Shown here in pieces: positions 35,106 through 47,460 of a stretch of 64,000 bases of DNA (position 1 is its first letter; every line of letters begins with the position of its first letter). Origin of the DNA: Trema orientale. Lineage: Eukaryota; Streptophyta; Magnoliopsida; Rosales; Cannabaceae. Location of the stretch: positions 538,115 to 602,114 of the forward strand of contig JXTC01000039.1 of assembly GCA_002914845.1 (NCBI GenBank), in the 5' to 3' direction. The position numbers and the translations under genes were made by a program. The notes below the pieces were generated by a model. It made no database searches, was not told the origin of the DNA, and saw only the letters and a list, made by a program, of their open reading frames with translations.

Positions 35106-36482
35106 TCATTTGTAAAGTTCAGGCTTCAAAACACCAACATAAGGCAAATTCCTGTATAATTCGGCAAAGTCCATTCCATATCCCACGACAAAATAATCTG
35201 GGCACTGCCCAAGTGATTAAAGACAGAGAAAACTACATTTAATAATTATATGATCATATACATGTCGCACGAAAAAATAAAATGGAAAATGCTAAATATC
35301 ATATGACAATTATGTATAGATCCATAACCTTAATAAAGCGACTTCTTAAGTAGCAGTTATTGAGTAGAGTGAAAAAGTAGAATTAAATATAAATATTAAC
35401 AAAACTGAGTAATTTTATTTATTTTATAAACATTTTTGTTAAGTCGTATAGTATTACTCACGAAATATACATCCTAGGTTAAATGACTCTTCTATGTTAT
35501 ATGAAAAAACGAAGAGTACCTTTTTACTACCATCATAATTCCTTCTTTTTGAGTAGTTATAAATACAATTTCTTTCTTACTCTTTTTTACACTATTCAGT
35601 ATCATTGTCTAAGACATGGATGTGACTTCTACTATCCAGTTTAATATTTTAATAATACAACAAATTATAATGAAATCTACGTGTCAAGTAGTGAGACTGT
35701 GATAATGTAAAAAAAGTGTCATTAACATTCTTCTTCTTGGAATAACAAGCTCAAATAAAAATAAACGAAAAAGAAAATAATAATCAAGAAACCTACGTCA
35801 ATCAAATACTAGAATAACAATGTTGCACGTGCTCTGCAGAGCATGAAGTCAAACTATGGGACCAATTAATCTTGGTGTTTCCATAAGATTTATTTTACTT
35901 TTTTCCTTTTAATCTGAATGACTTTTATTTGTTTACTTATTTTAATTCTTAATTTTTTGCTAAGAATTTGCAGAATTACTCTAACTTAGATTACTCAATA
36001 GACGCATCTTATACACTAAAATGGGTAGTAAAGAACAAAAGATACTAAACGCAACTCTTTTTGTGTCTGTCTCCCCTAATTAACCATTGGGGCAGCCTTT
36101 TAAAAGGAATTCATCCAATACATAATCACTTCCTAAATGAACAATAATAATACTTTTAAAAATTGATTAACTAATTGAATATTTTCTCAAAAAAAAAAAA
36201 ATAAAAAAAATTAGAGAAAGAGATATAATGTAACCTGAAAGCCAGTATAAAACTTGCCCTGGCCGAGTAGGTGAATGTGAACCTTTCGCCTAGCCGGTTT
36301 ATCAAGGAAAGTGCATACTGATACAGAGGATGCTCCTTTCGATTCCATGTGTGCTATCAGGCACGCTAGAGTGCTTCCTGTATCCACTACGTCCTCAACC
36401 TGAAATTTTTAATTTAATTAATTAATTAATTAATTATAACTGTTAATAATCCCATTACCATGTTTTTTTCCCCATTTTTCTG

Positions 36483-36515
<33 letters not shown>

Positions 36516-37014
36516 TTAATGAGGGAAATAAGAATTTCCAGATTTCTTCATATTTTTTTCCCGAGAAACAAATAAACAATTATGGAAACTGGAAAACGCA
36601 ACACAATATAAGTCCAAATTGAGCAAAAAGTGAGAAGGAAATCCTTCATATTTTCTCGAGAAACAAACAAGGAGAAGCTGAAAAATATTCCTCAAATTTG
36701 GAAAGCGACAAGTAGTGTACCAGAATAATGTGCTTGCCGGCGACATCGAGTTTGGAGTCGAATGAGATTGTTGGTTTACCACTGGACTCAGTCCCACAGC
36801 CGTAGGATTCGGCACGGATGAAATCGACGGTGATGGGGAGCTTGATTTGCCTGACCAAGTCGGCGAGGAAGAGAAAAGCGCCGGTGGCAACGCCGACCAT
36901 GATCGGCGGTGGAGATCCGACGACGAGGTCTGCGGAGATTTGGGAGGCCAAGTCGGAGACTCGGGCGGCAATCTCGTCTTGGGTCCAGAGGACTTTCTCT
37001 ATGTGGGACTCCAT
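35106..37014 (-). CDS. HGPT: Hypoxanthine-guanine phosphoribosyltransferase, three exons
   Basis: Exons: 36721-37014, 36235-36399, 35106-35204, all phase 0, 185 residues, normal for the plant enzyme. It catalyses purine salvage: hypoxanthine or guanine plus PRPP gives IMP or GMP plus pyrophosphate. The PRPP-binding loop [11 protein letters not shown] opens exon 2 (residues 99-109). The N-terminal lobe has [16 protein letters not shown] and the flexible-loop region [11 protein letters not shown]. The C terminus [20 protein letters not shown] carries the base-contacting segment. No transit peptide, so it is probably cytosolic. Intron 1 holds a long A run (about 36488-36514). Intron 2 is 1030 bases and AT-rich, with a weak inverted-repeat relic. 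Confidence 0.92.
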
Positions 37015-39422
37015 GAATTGGACAGCGCCTTCCCTCTGCTTCCAAGATTTGGTTGGGCGCCAGAAATACGCCTAGCTAGGTGGAAAATATTAAGGGAATA
37101 TATGAATATCTTCAAAAATATAAAATAAAATAAATTGTTATGAACTTTATCACAAGATGTCCTATGACCATAAAAAGTCCTGATTTAAAGCCTAATAGTT
37201 TTCAGATTACTTAATAATAATCTGGTATGGGAAGTAATGAGAAAGGTGAGGAAGGTGATGTGATTGACTAAATACTTAAATTACTTTATTTGGTTGTGCA
37301 CTGGAATCTTATTCATGATTCTCATGAATGTCACATAATTGTGTTTGGTTGAGTTTGGGAATGTACTGACTTTTAATATTTTGACATAAATACCTTAAAT
37401 ATTTATTTTTCCGTCAATTTTATATGATAAAATTCAAATATTATTTCTTAAAAACTATAAAAGTAATTTATTACAATATAATAAAATATTCCTAAAATGT
37501 TATAAAACAGAAATTATGAAATCGAACTATATACACGAAAGAAAAAATAGTCATCATGAAATAAATAAAATTATTACAAATCTGAAGTATCTGATTAACA
37601 ATTGCAAAAATCATTTGTTTTTCAAAACAATCAATATAACATATTTGATGTTGACAATGTCCTACAAAATTAACTCAGTTTTTCAAAATATGTTGCTAAA
37701 CTGGCACTGCTAGTAAGTATAGTATGCCAATAGCCAAGCAACAAAATCTTACGAGTGAAATTGATCTTAAACCAATTTTTGCACAACAATAGCCAAGCCA
37801 TAGTCTGGGTTCCTTAAACAACTCCATTAGGTTGAAAATACTGAAAGAAAAAATAACAATAATAATTGTCCATTAGAGAACACTAAATCAAGGCAATCAA
37901 AGCTGGTCAACCACGTGGTTGAGACACAGCTGTGTGGCTTATCATCGTGAGACTGCTGAAGGAAACAAATCAAGGCAACTTAGTCAACCACAGTTTTGAC
38001 AACCCACAACTCTCACGCGATTAAAGCACGAAAATAATCTCAAATATCATCTAAGCAAAATGCAATATGAGACACCAAGGCATGAACGAAAACAAAATGA
38101 AATCAATCAATTCCGCAGCGAAGAATTAACACATTCGATCAAATTTATAACGGCTAAACAATCAACACAGATACAACATTATCTCTATTATCAGTATTAA
38201 GTTAGTTCAAAATATAAATAAGAACATATATATAACTCAAACAGTGTCTGGAAAACCATCAAAATAAACAAGATATCATCTTAAGGAATAACTATTGTAC
38301 CTTTTCTACCGCCAGATTAAAGCAAACTATAAGTCTAAGTTTAATTATGAGTAAATACTCCTAATTCCTCAACTCTCACAAATAATAGGATAATGAAACA
38401 GTAAAACTATGCTAACAAAACATAAGCCTTCTGCAATATCATAACCTGTATTTCTGCAATTGTAGACACAAATTGCAATATCATAGATCAAGAAGAGTGC
38501 TTACAGACAAAAACTGCCCAAATATTGCAATAAGCTTTTAGATCCCAAAAACCGGATTGCTGTATAGCATACATAACAAGATTAAATCCCAAAAACATCA
38601 TGAAAACAGAACCAAATTTTATCAAACGGAACAAATAAATCACTTCTCCTCATTGAAAATTCAAACAAAATAAAATGAAAACAAAAAACAAAAAAAAACA
38701 AAAAAAGAAAAAAGAGAGAGACGAAGGACTAAACCTTATGGCCAATCTAAAGGTTCAATCTAAGAGGGAGACGACGAGAGGCAGCAGTAGCGCGAGAGAC
38801 ATTGGCGGCAACAGGCAGCAAGGGTGACAACGACTGGTTGCCGGCGGCGAGAGGCAGAAGGGCGGCGACTAGTTCAAGGTTCCAGAGAAAGCTAACGGGG
38901 GAGGTTGTATTTTGTCGTGGTCCTCGCGGGTTCAGATGCTGGGTTATATGAAATCCACCATTTTGGGTGGGTTTCGTTTGCACCCATTTTAAGGCAAATA
39001 GAACCCTCCAGTTTTACTTTACCGAGTGCTAAAAAAAAAAAATGCAAATCTTGTAAACGGCCCCTGACTGTCAAGATATCTTTTTTGACATTCTTAAAGA
39101 TATTATTTTTTATATAGAATGCACAAAATAGCTATTGTTCCAGTTGGCATGGTAACCAGCTCATTTTGATCCATGGTCAGGAATTTCTTGACCAATAAAA
39201 AAGTCTTAAATAATGATTTTTTATAGTAAAAAAAACTCTTGATCAGTCCTCAACACTAATGAAAATGTTTTTTTATAAAAAACGCATCAAAAAGCTCATT
39301 TTGGCCCAAATTAGTCCATTCCATGTCATTTCATCGGGTTAAGTAGACAACTACCACTTTTTTCAAATGTTTAACTAAATTTATCACCACTATTAGATTC
39401 TACCACTTTTGGGAGGGAATTG
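37015..39422. other. Intergenic, about 2.4 kb
   Basis: Mostly AT-rich. A GC-richer island at 38760-38960 has an open frame on the minus strand (38747-38983) of low-complexity Ala/Leu/Pro composition. It could be an untranslated first exon of a minus-strand transcript, but no coding family is evident. Confidence 0.3.
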
Positions 39423-39539
39423 GTCAAGAATCTATCAAGAATTCATCAAGAATCCGTCAAGAATCCATCAAGAATCTGTCAAGATTATCACTAACATCAA
39501 GAATCTGTCAAGAATCCATCAAGATCGTCAAGAATTCAT
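39423..39539. repeat. 11-bp minisatellite
   Basis: About nine to ten copies of TCAAGAATCCA with changes mainly at the last three positions. One copy is interrupted by ATTATCACTAACA. It ends about 205 bases before the ATG of the MRNIP-like gene. Confidence 0.8.
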
Positions 39540-39743
39540 TTAAAAAAATGGTATGGTGGTAGATTTAATTAATGAGGAAAAAAAAGTGGTATTCACCTAA
39601 TTTTTTCTTTCCGGACCAAAAGGCCCGGCATCCCACGAGCCCAAGCCCCAAGGCTTTAAAAAAATTTCCCAAAAACTTTGCCGCCAAAAACCAAAACACG
39701 ACTTGAAAAACAGAAAAAGAGCGTCTAGGACAGAGAGAGAGAA

Positions 39744-39803
39744 ATGTCCACCATATTCTTCATCGCCGTGCAATGCTGCCAATGCTCTACCATGCAGGTA
39801 CCT

Positions 39804-39841
<38 letters not shown>

Positions 39842-41021
39842 GTGTATATTATATGGATATGGTTTTGTTTTGGCAGGTGAAGCAGAGGAAGAATAGTAGC
39901 AACAGCAACAAATGGACATGCGTGGTTTGCAACCAGAAGCAATCGATTCGGAAGGTGTTCGCTCAAAGTCCCATGGCGAAGGACCTCCGCCCCTTGGCCC
40001 AGTCCTTCAACATGTCTCGCCAATTCCCCAACACCTCGTCCGAACATCCTCCGCCATCGGACGAACCGGTGGAGGTCGAACACAAAAGGGGACGAACCGA
40101 TTGGACTGAATATCTCGATCCCAACGAAGAAATCTACCAAAACACCGAACCAGAAGATCGAACCGGTGAGTAAATGATCCCACTTTTTGGGAATTCGAAA
40201 TTATCTCTTCTGAAAAAAATTGGGAACTATAAATTTTTGTTGGTTTTTATAGATGAGCCGGAGATTGTGACGGAGTTGCCGATGGGATTGTTCAAGAAAG
40301 CAAAGCTGAACAACTATGACGGTTGTAGCCGGTCCGAGACTAGAGGAGGTGGGAATAAGCTTTACAGACATGTTTTCTCCGAGAGAAATGGCAATAAACA
40401 AGTCATCTCCCAAGGTAAACATGAATTTAAGGGCTCTTCAAATATGAATATATATGTACATATATTCACCGATAAATCTTGCACTAGCAAAATTGGTTTT
40501 GTTAGATTGAAAACTTCTTTTCCTATGAAATTCCCTTTCAAAGTGACATGTCTCAGAAATGAAGGAGTCACAGGAAGAAAATTAGTGAAAGCCTAATTAT
40601 GATTTTCTAGGACTTAAGAAATTTCCTCCTAAAAATAAAGTTAAAAGGGTTATGATGCAAATTTTGGATTAGTAAAAGGGTTTTTATGCAATTTAATGCT
40701 CCTGATATTGGATTTCACCGAATTAATGGTGTAGACAAGCAGCCAATGCGTCATTACTTGACAACCTCCATGGATGATACCTCAAAATGGAGTCATGAGA
40801 CCAGAGATGACCACCAAAAACCAAGAAAATGTCAGCTCATAAAGGGAAGAGACTCTTCTTCCAAATGGAGTGAATACTTAATCCAAGATGATGACGACTC
40901 GCCACGTGTCAATGCAGGGAAATTGGATAAGCATATAGGGGATTGGAGCAACAATATATTACAGGCATTAACGAATGAGGAAACGGTTGAAGATGACGAG
41001 GTCCACCCTGATTTTCTTTGA
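39744..41021 (+). CDS. MRNIP-like protein (MRN complex-interacting protein homolog)
   Basis: Exons: 39744-39797, 39877-40165, 40253-40414 and a last exon from about 40735 to 41021. The protein opens MSTIFFIAVQCCQCSTMQ, then VKQRKNSSNSNKWTCVVCNQ and MAKDLRPLAQSFNMSRQF. Paired cysteines (CCQC, CVVC) and the QSFNMSRQF block are the signature of MRNIP, which in animals binds the MRE11-RAD50-NBS1 complex in DNA-damage signalling. Plant homologs are uncharacterised. The C-terminal half is acidic with repeated SKWS.YL/DWTEYL motifs and ends DDEVHPDFL. The last acceptor (GTAG|ACAAG) fits the phase but lacks a good pyrimidine tract. An earlier acceptor at about 40611 would hit a stop. Intron 1 is a (CT)n repeat. 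Confidence 0.72.
39802..39840. repeat. (CT)n microsatellite in intron 1
   Basis: A CT run of about 15 units fills roughly half of the 79-bp first intron of the MRNIP-like gene, immediately after the donor site. Confidence 0.85.
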
Positions 41022-42079
41022 AGCTCTGTTTTGTTGGCTTTTAAACTGGATGATTCCCACAAAAATAGATAGAGATAGCTTGACTTTGTATGTGGCAGAG
41101 CCTGTGTATAACTCTCTAAAGGTTGCTTTTCATTTCTACCACAACTCTTTAAAGGTTGCTTTTCATCGTAGTAAGATGTCTCTCAAAGCAGCTTTACAAA
41201 ATCATTCTTCTTTGGTCAGCCACTGATTTATTTGGTCATTAATTGCTACTATAAGTAGCAGCAATGAGACACCGGAGTAATCCTAGCACACCTCCGAGAA
41301 TTATTCACCATATTTTGTTTCATACACGTGGCAATTTTAAATAAGCCATATAATATCAAAATAAGTGGTTGCAGTTGATATGCAACACGAGAAAATAAGC
41401 GGCTTTAATGTGGGGAATGGAGACTAACAAGTGCAAAACCCCAAAGTTAGCTTTTTAAATTTCAAAGCAAGATGAAACTAACGAGTGAAATCTCAAACTT
41501 AACTCCGAACATAGTTGACATTTACAAAGAATTGAATTTCTACAATGTTTCAATCTAAGTTCATAATATGTCACATCATAAAGAATCAAAAAAAGGTTTG
41601 GAAGATAGACTCTTTCCAAACCAGTCAAACGTTATGAACTATAGAATCTCTCTATCTCAAAACTGAACTACTCGGATAAATATCCAAAAGCCCCAAAAAA
41701 AAAACAAAAATGAAACCACATGACTCATAAGCATAATAGAGAGAGATAGAGAGATAAAGATCTGCCAATATCCAAATTCAAACTTCTATAAATCTTAATC
41801 ATAACTGAAAACATACTCCCAAAATTTAAAAAAAAAATAAAATAAAAAGACATTCCTAAAAACACAGGTTCTTCAAACTCCTCCGTACCAAGTCGAAGTC
41901 CTAAAATATCAGCAAAATGCCAAAATATATAGTTGCCATAAATAGCTCCAACCAAAAAATGAAGAAAATTGCCTAGAAAAAGAACCCAACACTGCCAAAA
42001 AACTCAGTAAGGCCTATAAAAAAGGGGCCAAGAATGGAGAAGTAAAATGTCTACACCACAATGAGATCATTGGACTGCT
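41022..42079. other. 3' flanks of the convergent MRNIP-like and PABP genes
   Basis: At 41108-41165 a 40-bp unit with CTCTAAAGGTTGCTTTTCAT is doubled, probably in the MRNIP-like 3' UTR. The rest is AT-rich and probably includes the PABP 3' UTR. No gene. Confidence 0.4.
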
Positions 42080-45000
42080 TCATTCACCAATGGCCAAAGA
42101 GCCAATGTGATCAGTAACGTCAGACTTTGAAGAAGCTTTACGAAGGACATCCAATGCCTCAGACACCTTGTCCTTCAGAGCATCTGGGGACTCAATAAGA
42201 TGCAGAACCTCTGTTTGGTCCATCTCCAGCAACATTCCAGTCACCTTTGCTGAATGTTCCTGCTCAAGGCGCTCGACGAGCGGATATAGCTGCTCTCCGA
42301 GCATCTGTGGTTTTCACAACACAACAAGAAAGACAGTTTAAACTCACTTTTCTCATAACATTTATGTTTTACTCAACTTTATAGATCAAAGGGTGCTCGC
42401 CGATGTGTACCAATCGCTGATTCTCCGGGGTAGCCGAAGCTAAAGCAGAAGCTAGCGTTGGCATTGGCACGGGCCCGGACCGTTGGATATCAACAGGAGA
42501 GACAGGCACAGAACCATCATATGGCAATGGCATCATCGGACTCACAAGACCCTGAGGGACCATCGATGGCTCCATGCCATTCCTTGGATTTTGCATGTAC
42601 CTAAAGCCTTGATTGGAGTTGCGTTGATGCAGCAACTGTATTGAGTCAAAGAATATTGGAGGTGAATAACGTATTATAAAATTGCACTTTTGTGGACAAC
42701 TGACACTCCAAAAATAAATTGTTTGTTACTAAAAACCACAATCAGCAATAACTAGGAACAAAAGACAAGAAGATTATAATCAACCAAAAACAAACCGTAC
42801 AAACAAAGGACATTAGAAAGTACAACATCAAACAAATATGTGCACCCTCCCAATGGACATTGGAAAGCACAAGATCAAACAGATATGCACACCCTCCCAA
42901 TGTGTGCATACACCAATACAAGTAGCTTCAGAAACCAGTAACAAAAATGAACACCATAAAACTTGAGAGAACTAATAATTTAATCAATAAGGATGACTAA
43001 GAAGGTGAGCAGGTGTATGGTGATAAACCTATACAAGTAGCTACATAAATCAGGAAGCAAAAACTCATGACAACATCTTGGAATTTCATGTTGAAAAGAC
43101 GAAACATTCAAAAGATATCAAAAACATCACTAGGTGAAAGTGGATGTAAAATGGAAGCAAAAGTGTTCAACTGGATCAAGAAAAATTGGTAAATACCTGT
43201 TGCTGTGGAACTGCTTGGAGGTTCCCACCACGACGCAAACCCATCCTTTGCCCAGGTTGCCCTTGCCTCTGAAGTTGGTATGGCACAGTGAAATTTGGAG
43301 CCACACCAGGCCGCATTCCAGGCAAGAGTTGCTGCTGAAAGCCATAACCAGCAGGCTGGGGGGGCATAATACCAGGAATACCCTGACCAAAATACAGCTG
43401 TTGAGGACCAAGTCTTGGTGACGCATGATGGAATCCCGGAATTCCTGATGGCAAAGGTGCCATTCCACCAGGTGCTCGAACTTGAGCAAAATGTGCCTGG
43501 AAATTTAATATGATTTAGAAAACGCATAATGATTTACAAACATGACTATTATACCAACCTCCATCCATAATCATAGGCAACACAAGAAGTACTTAGAAAC
43601 CATAGAAAATAGTTGGTTAACAAAGACACCACAACTCTAGAGTTGTAACATTTTTATATTTCTTTCCAAAGAATATAGAAGAGAAATGACTAAACTTATG
43701 TGAAACCAGAAAATTGCAGTTCCAGGACACTCAAATATAAAAATAATGGAACAAAGTCGACCTGCAAACGAGCCTTTCTCTCTTCCTTCCGCTGCGCAAC
43801 AGCCACATACAGAGGTTTCCGACCTAGCATCTTTCCATTCATTTCATTCAACTGGGAAAACAAACATGGATGCATTTAGTCATCATTCACTAGAGCAATA
43901 ATTGAGAGAGGAAAAGGAGAGGAACAGTTGGACATGGGAACATCCAGCTCTAGTAGGAAAAAGGAACAATCAGTCACTTACAGCTCTAGTAGCTTCCTCA
44001 GGAGTGGAAAAGGCGACAAAGCCAGAGCCCCTGCTTAGCCCTTGCGAATCAAGCATGACCTATCGAAAAAACAGAAAGAAAATGTAGGTAGCAGTATTTA
44101 AAAATGTATTTTATACATTACATAATAGAAGAGACCCATTAAGGAACAATAAAGAGAGTAAACTATTATTTAACTTGGAAAAAAATGTACCTTGCTCGAT
44201 GTTATTGTTCCAAACTCAGAGAATAGCTCCTTTAGCTTTTCATCATTTATACTGTCATCAAGATTTTTAAGATAAAGATTAGCGCCTTGCAGCTTCTCAA
44301 ATCTACTGATTCTTTCTTGTTCAAATTTCGCTTTCAACTCTGCCTCTCTCTCTGATTTCCTTTGGGCCCTCCCAACGAACAAGACCTTGTCATCATTGGT
44401 GGTGCCATTCAACTTTTCAACTGCAGCATCGGCAGCATCCGAGCTCTGAAAGTTGACAAAACCAAAACCTCTAGACTTTCCATTTGCATCCCTTATAACA
44501 ACTGCACTAGTGATGGTTCCAAAAGTGCCAAAAAGTTTCTTAAGGTTCTCATCACTAACTGTTTCAGATATATTTTTTACATACACATTAGTAAACTTTG
44601 GTGATCCATTTGTGGGACTCCTTTCCTGTTTTCGCACAAATACTCCAACATAAACTTGTTTGTCGTTAATCAACATTCCATTCAGCTGATTGATTGCGTT
44701 CTGTGCAGATTCCTCATTGTCAAACTGTACGAACCCATAACCTTTTGACTGACCATTGCCATCAACAGCAACCTTGCAGGACAGTACAGTCCCAAAGGCA
44801 GCAAAAGTGTCATGCAATGCCTTGTTATCAATCGAGGTGTCAAGGTTCTTAATAAACACATTGGCATATCCACTCTTCCGCATGCTAGGATCTCGATGAG
44901 AAAACATAATTCTCATAGGTTTCCCATTAAGAGGAGTGAAATTCAAAAGCTCCATGGCATTAGCAGCTACAAATATAAAATAAAAAATAAAAGTTCAGAA

Positions 45001-45943
45001 AGCTTTATGCTAAGTTTCCTATAGCGTGCACAAATACATATATATTGTTAGTTTCACTCTAAATTAACGTAATGACCTTCATTTCACAAGAATCATCACC
45101 TACATTGTTTACAAGTTCACAGTCAATTGGCGTCCATTATACAATTAAAAACAAATAGAAAATTACTTCAAAAAAAAAAAAAAAAAAACAAATAGAAATA
45201 TGAAACCCTGCAAACTGCTAAGCCATAAAACACTAAAAAATTACCATGCCTGTCCTGCAGATGATTCAACAAGAACATTAATACACTATAACTACATATT
45301 AGAAGTTGAACTCTTATTTTTAAGTTAAAAAACATTGTTATGTATAATGCATTTTCTCTTAAAATGCTTTGCAATGTATTTGTTTCAATAGTTTAAAAAC
45401 TTCGAAAGGAGAAAAAAAAAAAAAAAAATCTTAGAAAACACTATTTTTTAAATTAAACAAAGAAATAAAACAAATGTAATAAACAATGCAAATCATAGAA
45501 TCTTCCACCAGACAGTTGGCTCGGCACCATAACCCCAAACTGGCAAAACCAAAAATATTACATCCCAATTAAACAAGTAAAATAACTGATACAAACCCAA
45601 TTTCAATTTATTATTATTCACATAATCATAGACGAATAAAAGATAACATATAAAACAGGGAGTGAAACAGTACGGACGGACCATCTTGAGGATTGCTGTA
45701 GTTTACATAGGCATAGCCAAGGGAATGCCTCCTGTTATTCTGATCCCTACAAACCCTAATGGAGACGATCTGAGCCACCTGGCCAAACACATCATAAAGC
45801 TGCCCTTCGTTCACGCTCGGCTCCAGATCCCCGACGTACAGCGATGCATTGCCGAAACCCGCCACCGCCCCGGCCACCGGAACCGGTGCCGCCACCGCCG
45901 TCGACGACTGTGCCACCTGTCCAGAACCCGCCGCTGCCGCCAT
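42080..45943 (-). CDS. Cytoplasmic poly(A)-binding protein, seven exons
   Basis: Exons: 45682-45943, 44191-44966, 43982-44059, 43762-43851, 43197-43496, 42378-42635, 42080-42304; 662 residues, all joins GT-AG and in phase. There are four RRMs: LYVGDLEP (35-42) begins RRM1, [12 protein letters not shown]2, [12 protein letters not shown]3 and [12 protein letters not shown]4. A Pro/Gly/Gln/Met-rich linker fills exons 5-6. The MLLE domain is in the last exon ([19 protein letters not shown]). It binds mRNA poly(A) tails in the cytoplasm and recruits PAM2-containing partners, acting in translation and mRNA stability. The sequence resembles the plant PAB2/PAB4/PAB8 class. The last exon begins at phase 0 with [18 protein letters not shown] and is homologous to exon 5 of the fusion gene at 29988. 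Its leader contains A tracts. Confidence 0.95.
42815..42902. repeat. Tandem duplication in a PABP intron
   Basis: Two units of about 45 bases share ATCAAACA(A/G)ATATG and CACCCTCCCAATG. They lie in the intron between exons 5 and 6. Confidence 0.6.
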
Positions 45944-46082
45944 TGTCGTCTCACAATATATATATATTATGTAAAAAGAGTAAATTCAATTAAAAAAATA
46001 TGAAAGAAGATAGGGATGTAAAGAATCGACTAGGATTTTTGATCGATATAGTCAGTAGGGTTTGTTTCTCTGTAACGAAATG

Positions 46083-46113
46083 TTTTTTTTTTTTTTGGTT
46101 TTTTTTTTTTTTT
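46083..46113 (-). promoter_or_regulatory. A14-CC-A15 tract in the PABP leader
   Basis: On the sense (minus) strand the leader contains 15 A's, CC and then 14 A's, about 40-65 bases after the expected start of transcription and 140 bases before the ATG. Animal PABP mRNAs carry A-rich leaders that PABP binds to repress its own translation. The same logic here is inferred from the sequence. Confidence 0.6.
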
Positions 46114-46176
46114 CCCTCTGAAAAACAGAGAGAGGAAGGAGAGAGAGAGAGAGGAGGAGAACTGGCAAAGCGAGGG

Positions 46177-46185
46177 CTTATATAG
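46177..46185 (-). promoter_or_regulatory. TATA box of the PABP gene
   Basis: CTATATAAG on the minus strand, followed by a CT-rich initiator region (about 46127-46160) and the A tracts. The ATG is about 235 bases downstream. Confidence 0.6.
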
Positions 46186-46189
46186 AGAC

Positions 46190-46892
46190 TAGAGAAGAGG
46201 TTGGGGAGATGAAACGACAGTGCTTTGGGTCGTGGCTTTCCAGGTTTGCTGATGACGTGGCATTGATGTGTTTAGGTGTATGCTTTCCGTTTGAATAATG
46301 CGACACCAGTGGTTCTAGCACTACAGTGATGTGTCAGTCTGTCACTGACTAATCATAATTATAATTTAAGTGGGGCTCGTATAGGACTCAGTTTATTAAT
46401 TAAATCATCCAGTGACAGACAGACATATCACTGTGGTGCTGGGCACCACTGGTGTCCGTAGCATTGTTTTTTCTGTTTTTGTCGTACTTTATTTTTCTTT
46501 TTCTTTTTTTTTTTTTGTTTTTTAATTTACTTTTCGCTTTTTGGATCGATCCATGTTGGGAAATGGAGACAAACAACGTTGGTGTTGGGCCACTTCACAT
46601 AGTTACGCCGCATCAAATACGTACCTTTTGGTTTTAATGTTTGGGCAAACTTTATTTTCTACTTTTATTTAGTGTCACTTTACTTCCAATTTTAATCTTC
46701 GACATTGTAACTGTGTGCTATTTTTTTTTTTTTTTTCAAGCTAAAAACGGGCTTTTGCTAATTGAACTCTTCCATACCAGAGAAGAAATAACAAGAGGAG
46801 TAGAATCAACTATAATACGTCACTGGAGAAAAGTGAAGCCAAGTTTGCTAATTTATAAGCCACATCATTTCTTAAAATCTAAAATTATAGTA
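46190..46892. other. Upstream region of PABP
   Basis: It contains an inverted repeat: GACACCAGTGGTTCTAGCAC at 46302-46321 pairs with GTGCTGGGCACCACTGGTGTC at about 46436-46456, and CAGTCTGTCACTG pairs with a CAGTGACAGACAG-type segment, making a hairpin-like MITE of about 160 bases. The rest is AT-rich. Confidence 0.45.
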
Positions 46893-46900
46893 ACTAGAAT

Positions 46901-47452
46901 TAGGGGTGTTCATCCGATCCAATCCGCACTTTTTTAGCATATTTATATCTGATCCGTACTTGGTGTGAATTTCAGATTTCTCATCCAATTTAATCCACAT
47001 AAAACATTTAATCCAATCCAATCCGCAAACGTGTGGATTGGATCGATTACTTTAGATCGGTTAGTTGGACTTGATAAATAAACTTTTAAAATTGAGTTTC
47101 ATATCATTTTTTGTCTTAGATTATTTAATTTTAGCATAAATTTGAGTATTTTTTACAAATTTGGCCGTTTACTGATCACATATATGTATATAAATTAAAT
47201 ACAATCTATTGAAATCTAAAATTAAACTTAATTTAAACCTAAAATATTAAATAATATATATTTTATTTAAAAATCTATATATTATGTGCGGATTGGGTTG
47301 GATCGATTACTTTTCAAGGTAAAAAAAGTATCTAATATGCAGAAGTACATATTTTAATTTTTTGATCCAATCCAATCCAATCCGCACAAATGTGGATATC
47401 CGCACTTTGCAAATTAAATTGAATTGGATCGTACAGATTTTGAACACCCCTA
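46901..47452. mobile_element. hAT-type MITE, 552 bp, 8-bp TSD
   Basis: The ends are TAGGGGTGTTCA and its complement TGAACACCCCTA. Flanks ACTAGAAT (46893-46900) and ACTAGAAC (47453-47460) match at seven of eight positions, as expected for hAT insertion. Subterminal AATCCAATCC/GGATTGGATC repeats occur on both arms. Confidence 0.88.
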
Positions 47453-47460
47453 ACTAGAAC

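Noticed and set aside
36788..37128. Several long frames overlapping HGPRT exon 1
   Set aside because: Frame shadows caused by the GC-rich first exon; only one frame has the PRTase signature and matching splice sites.
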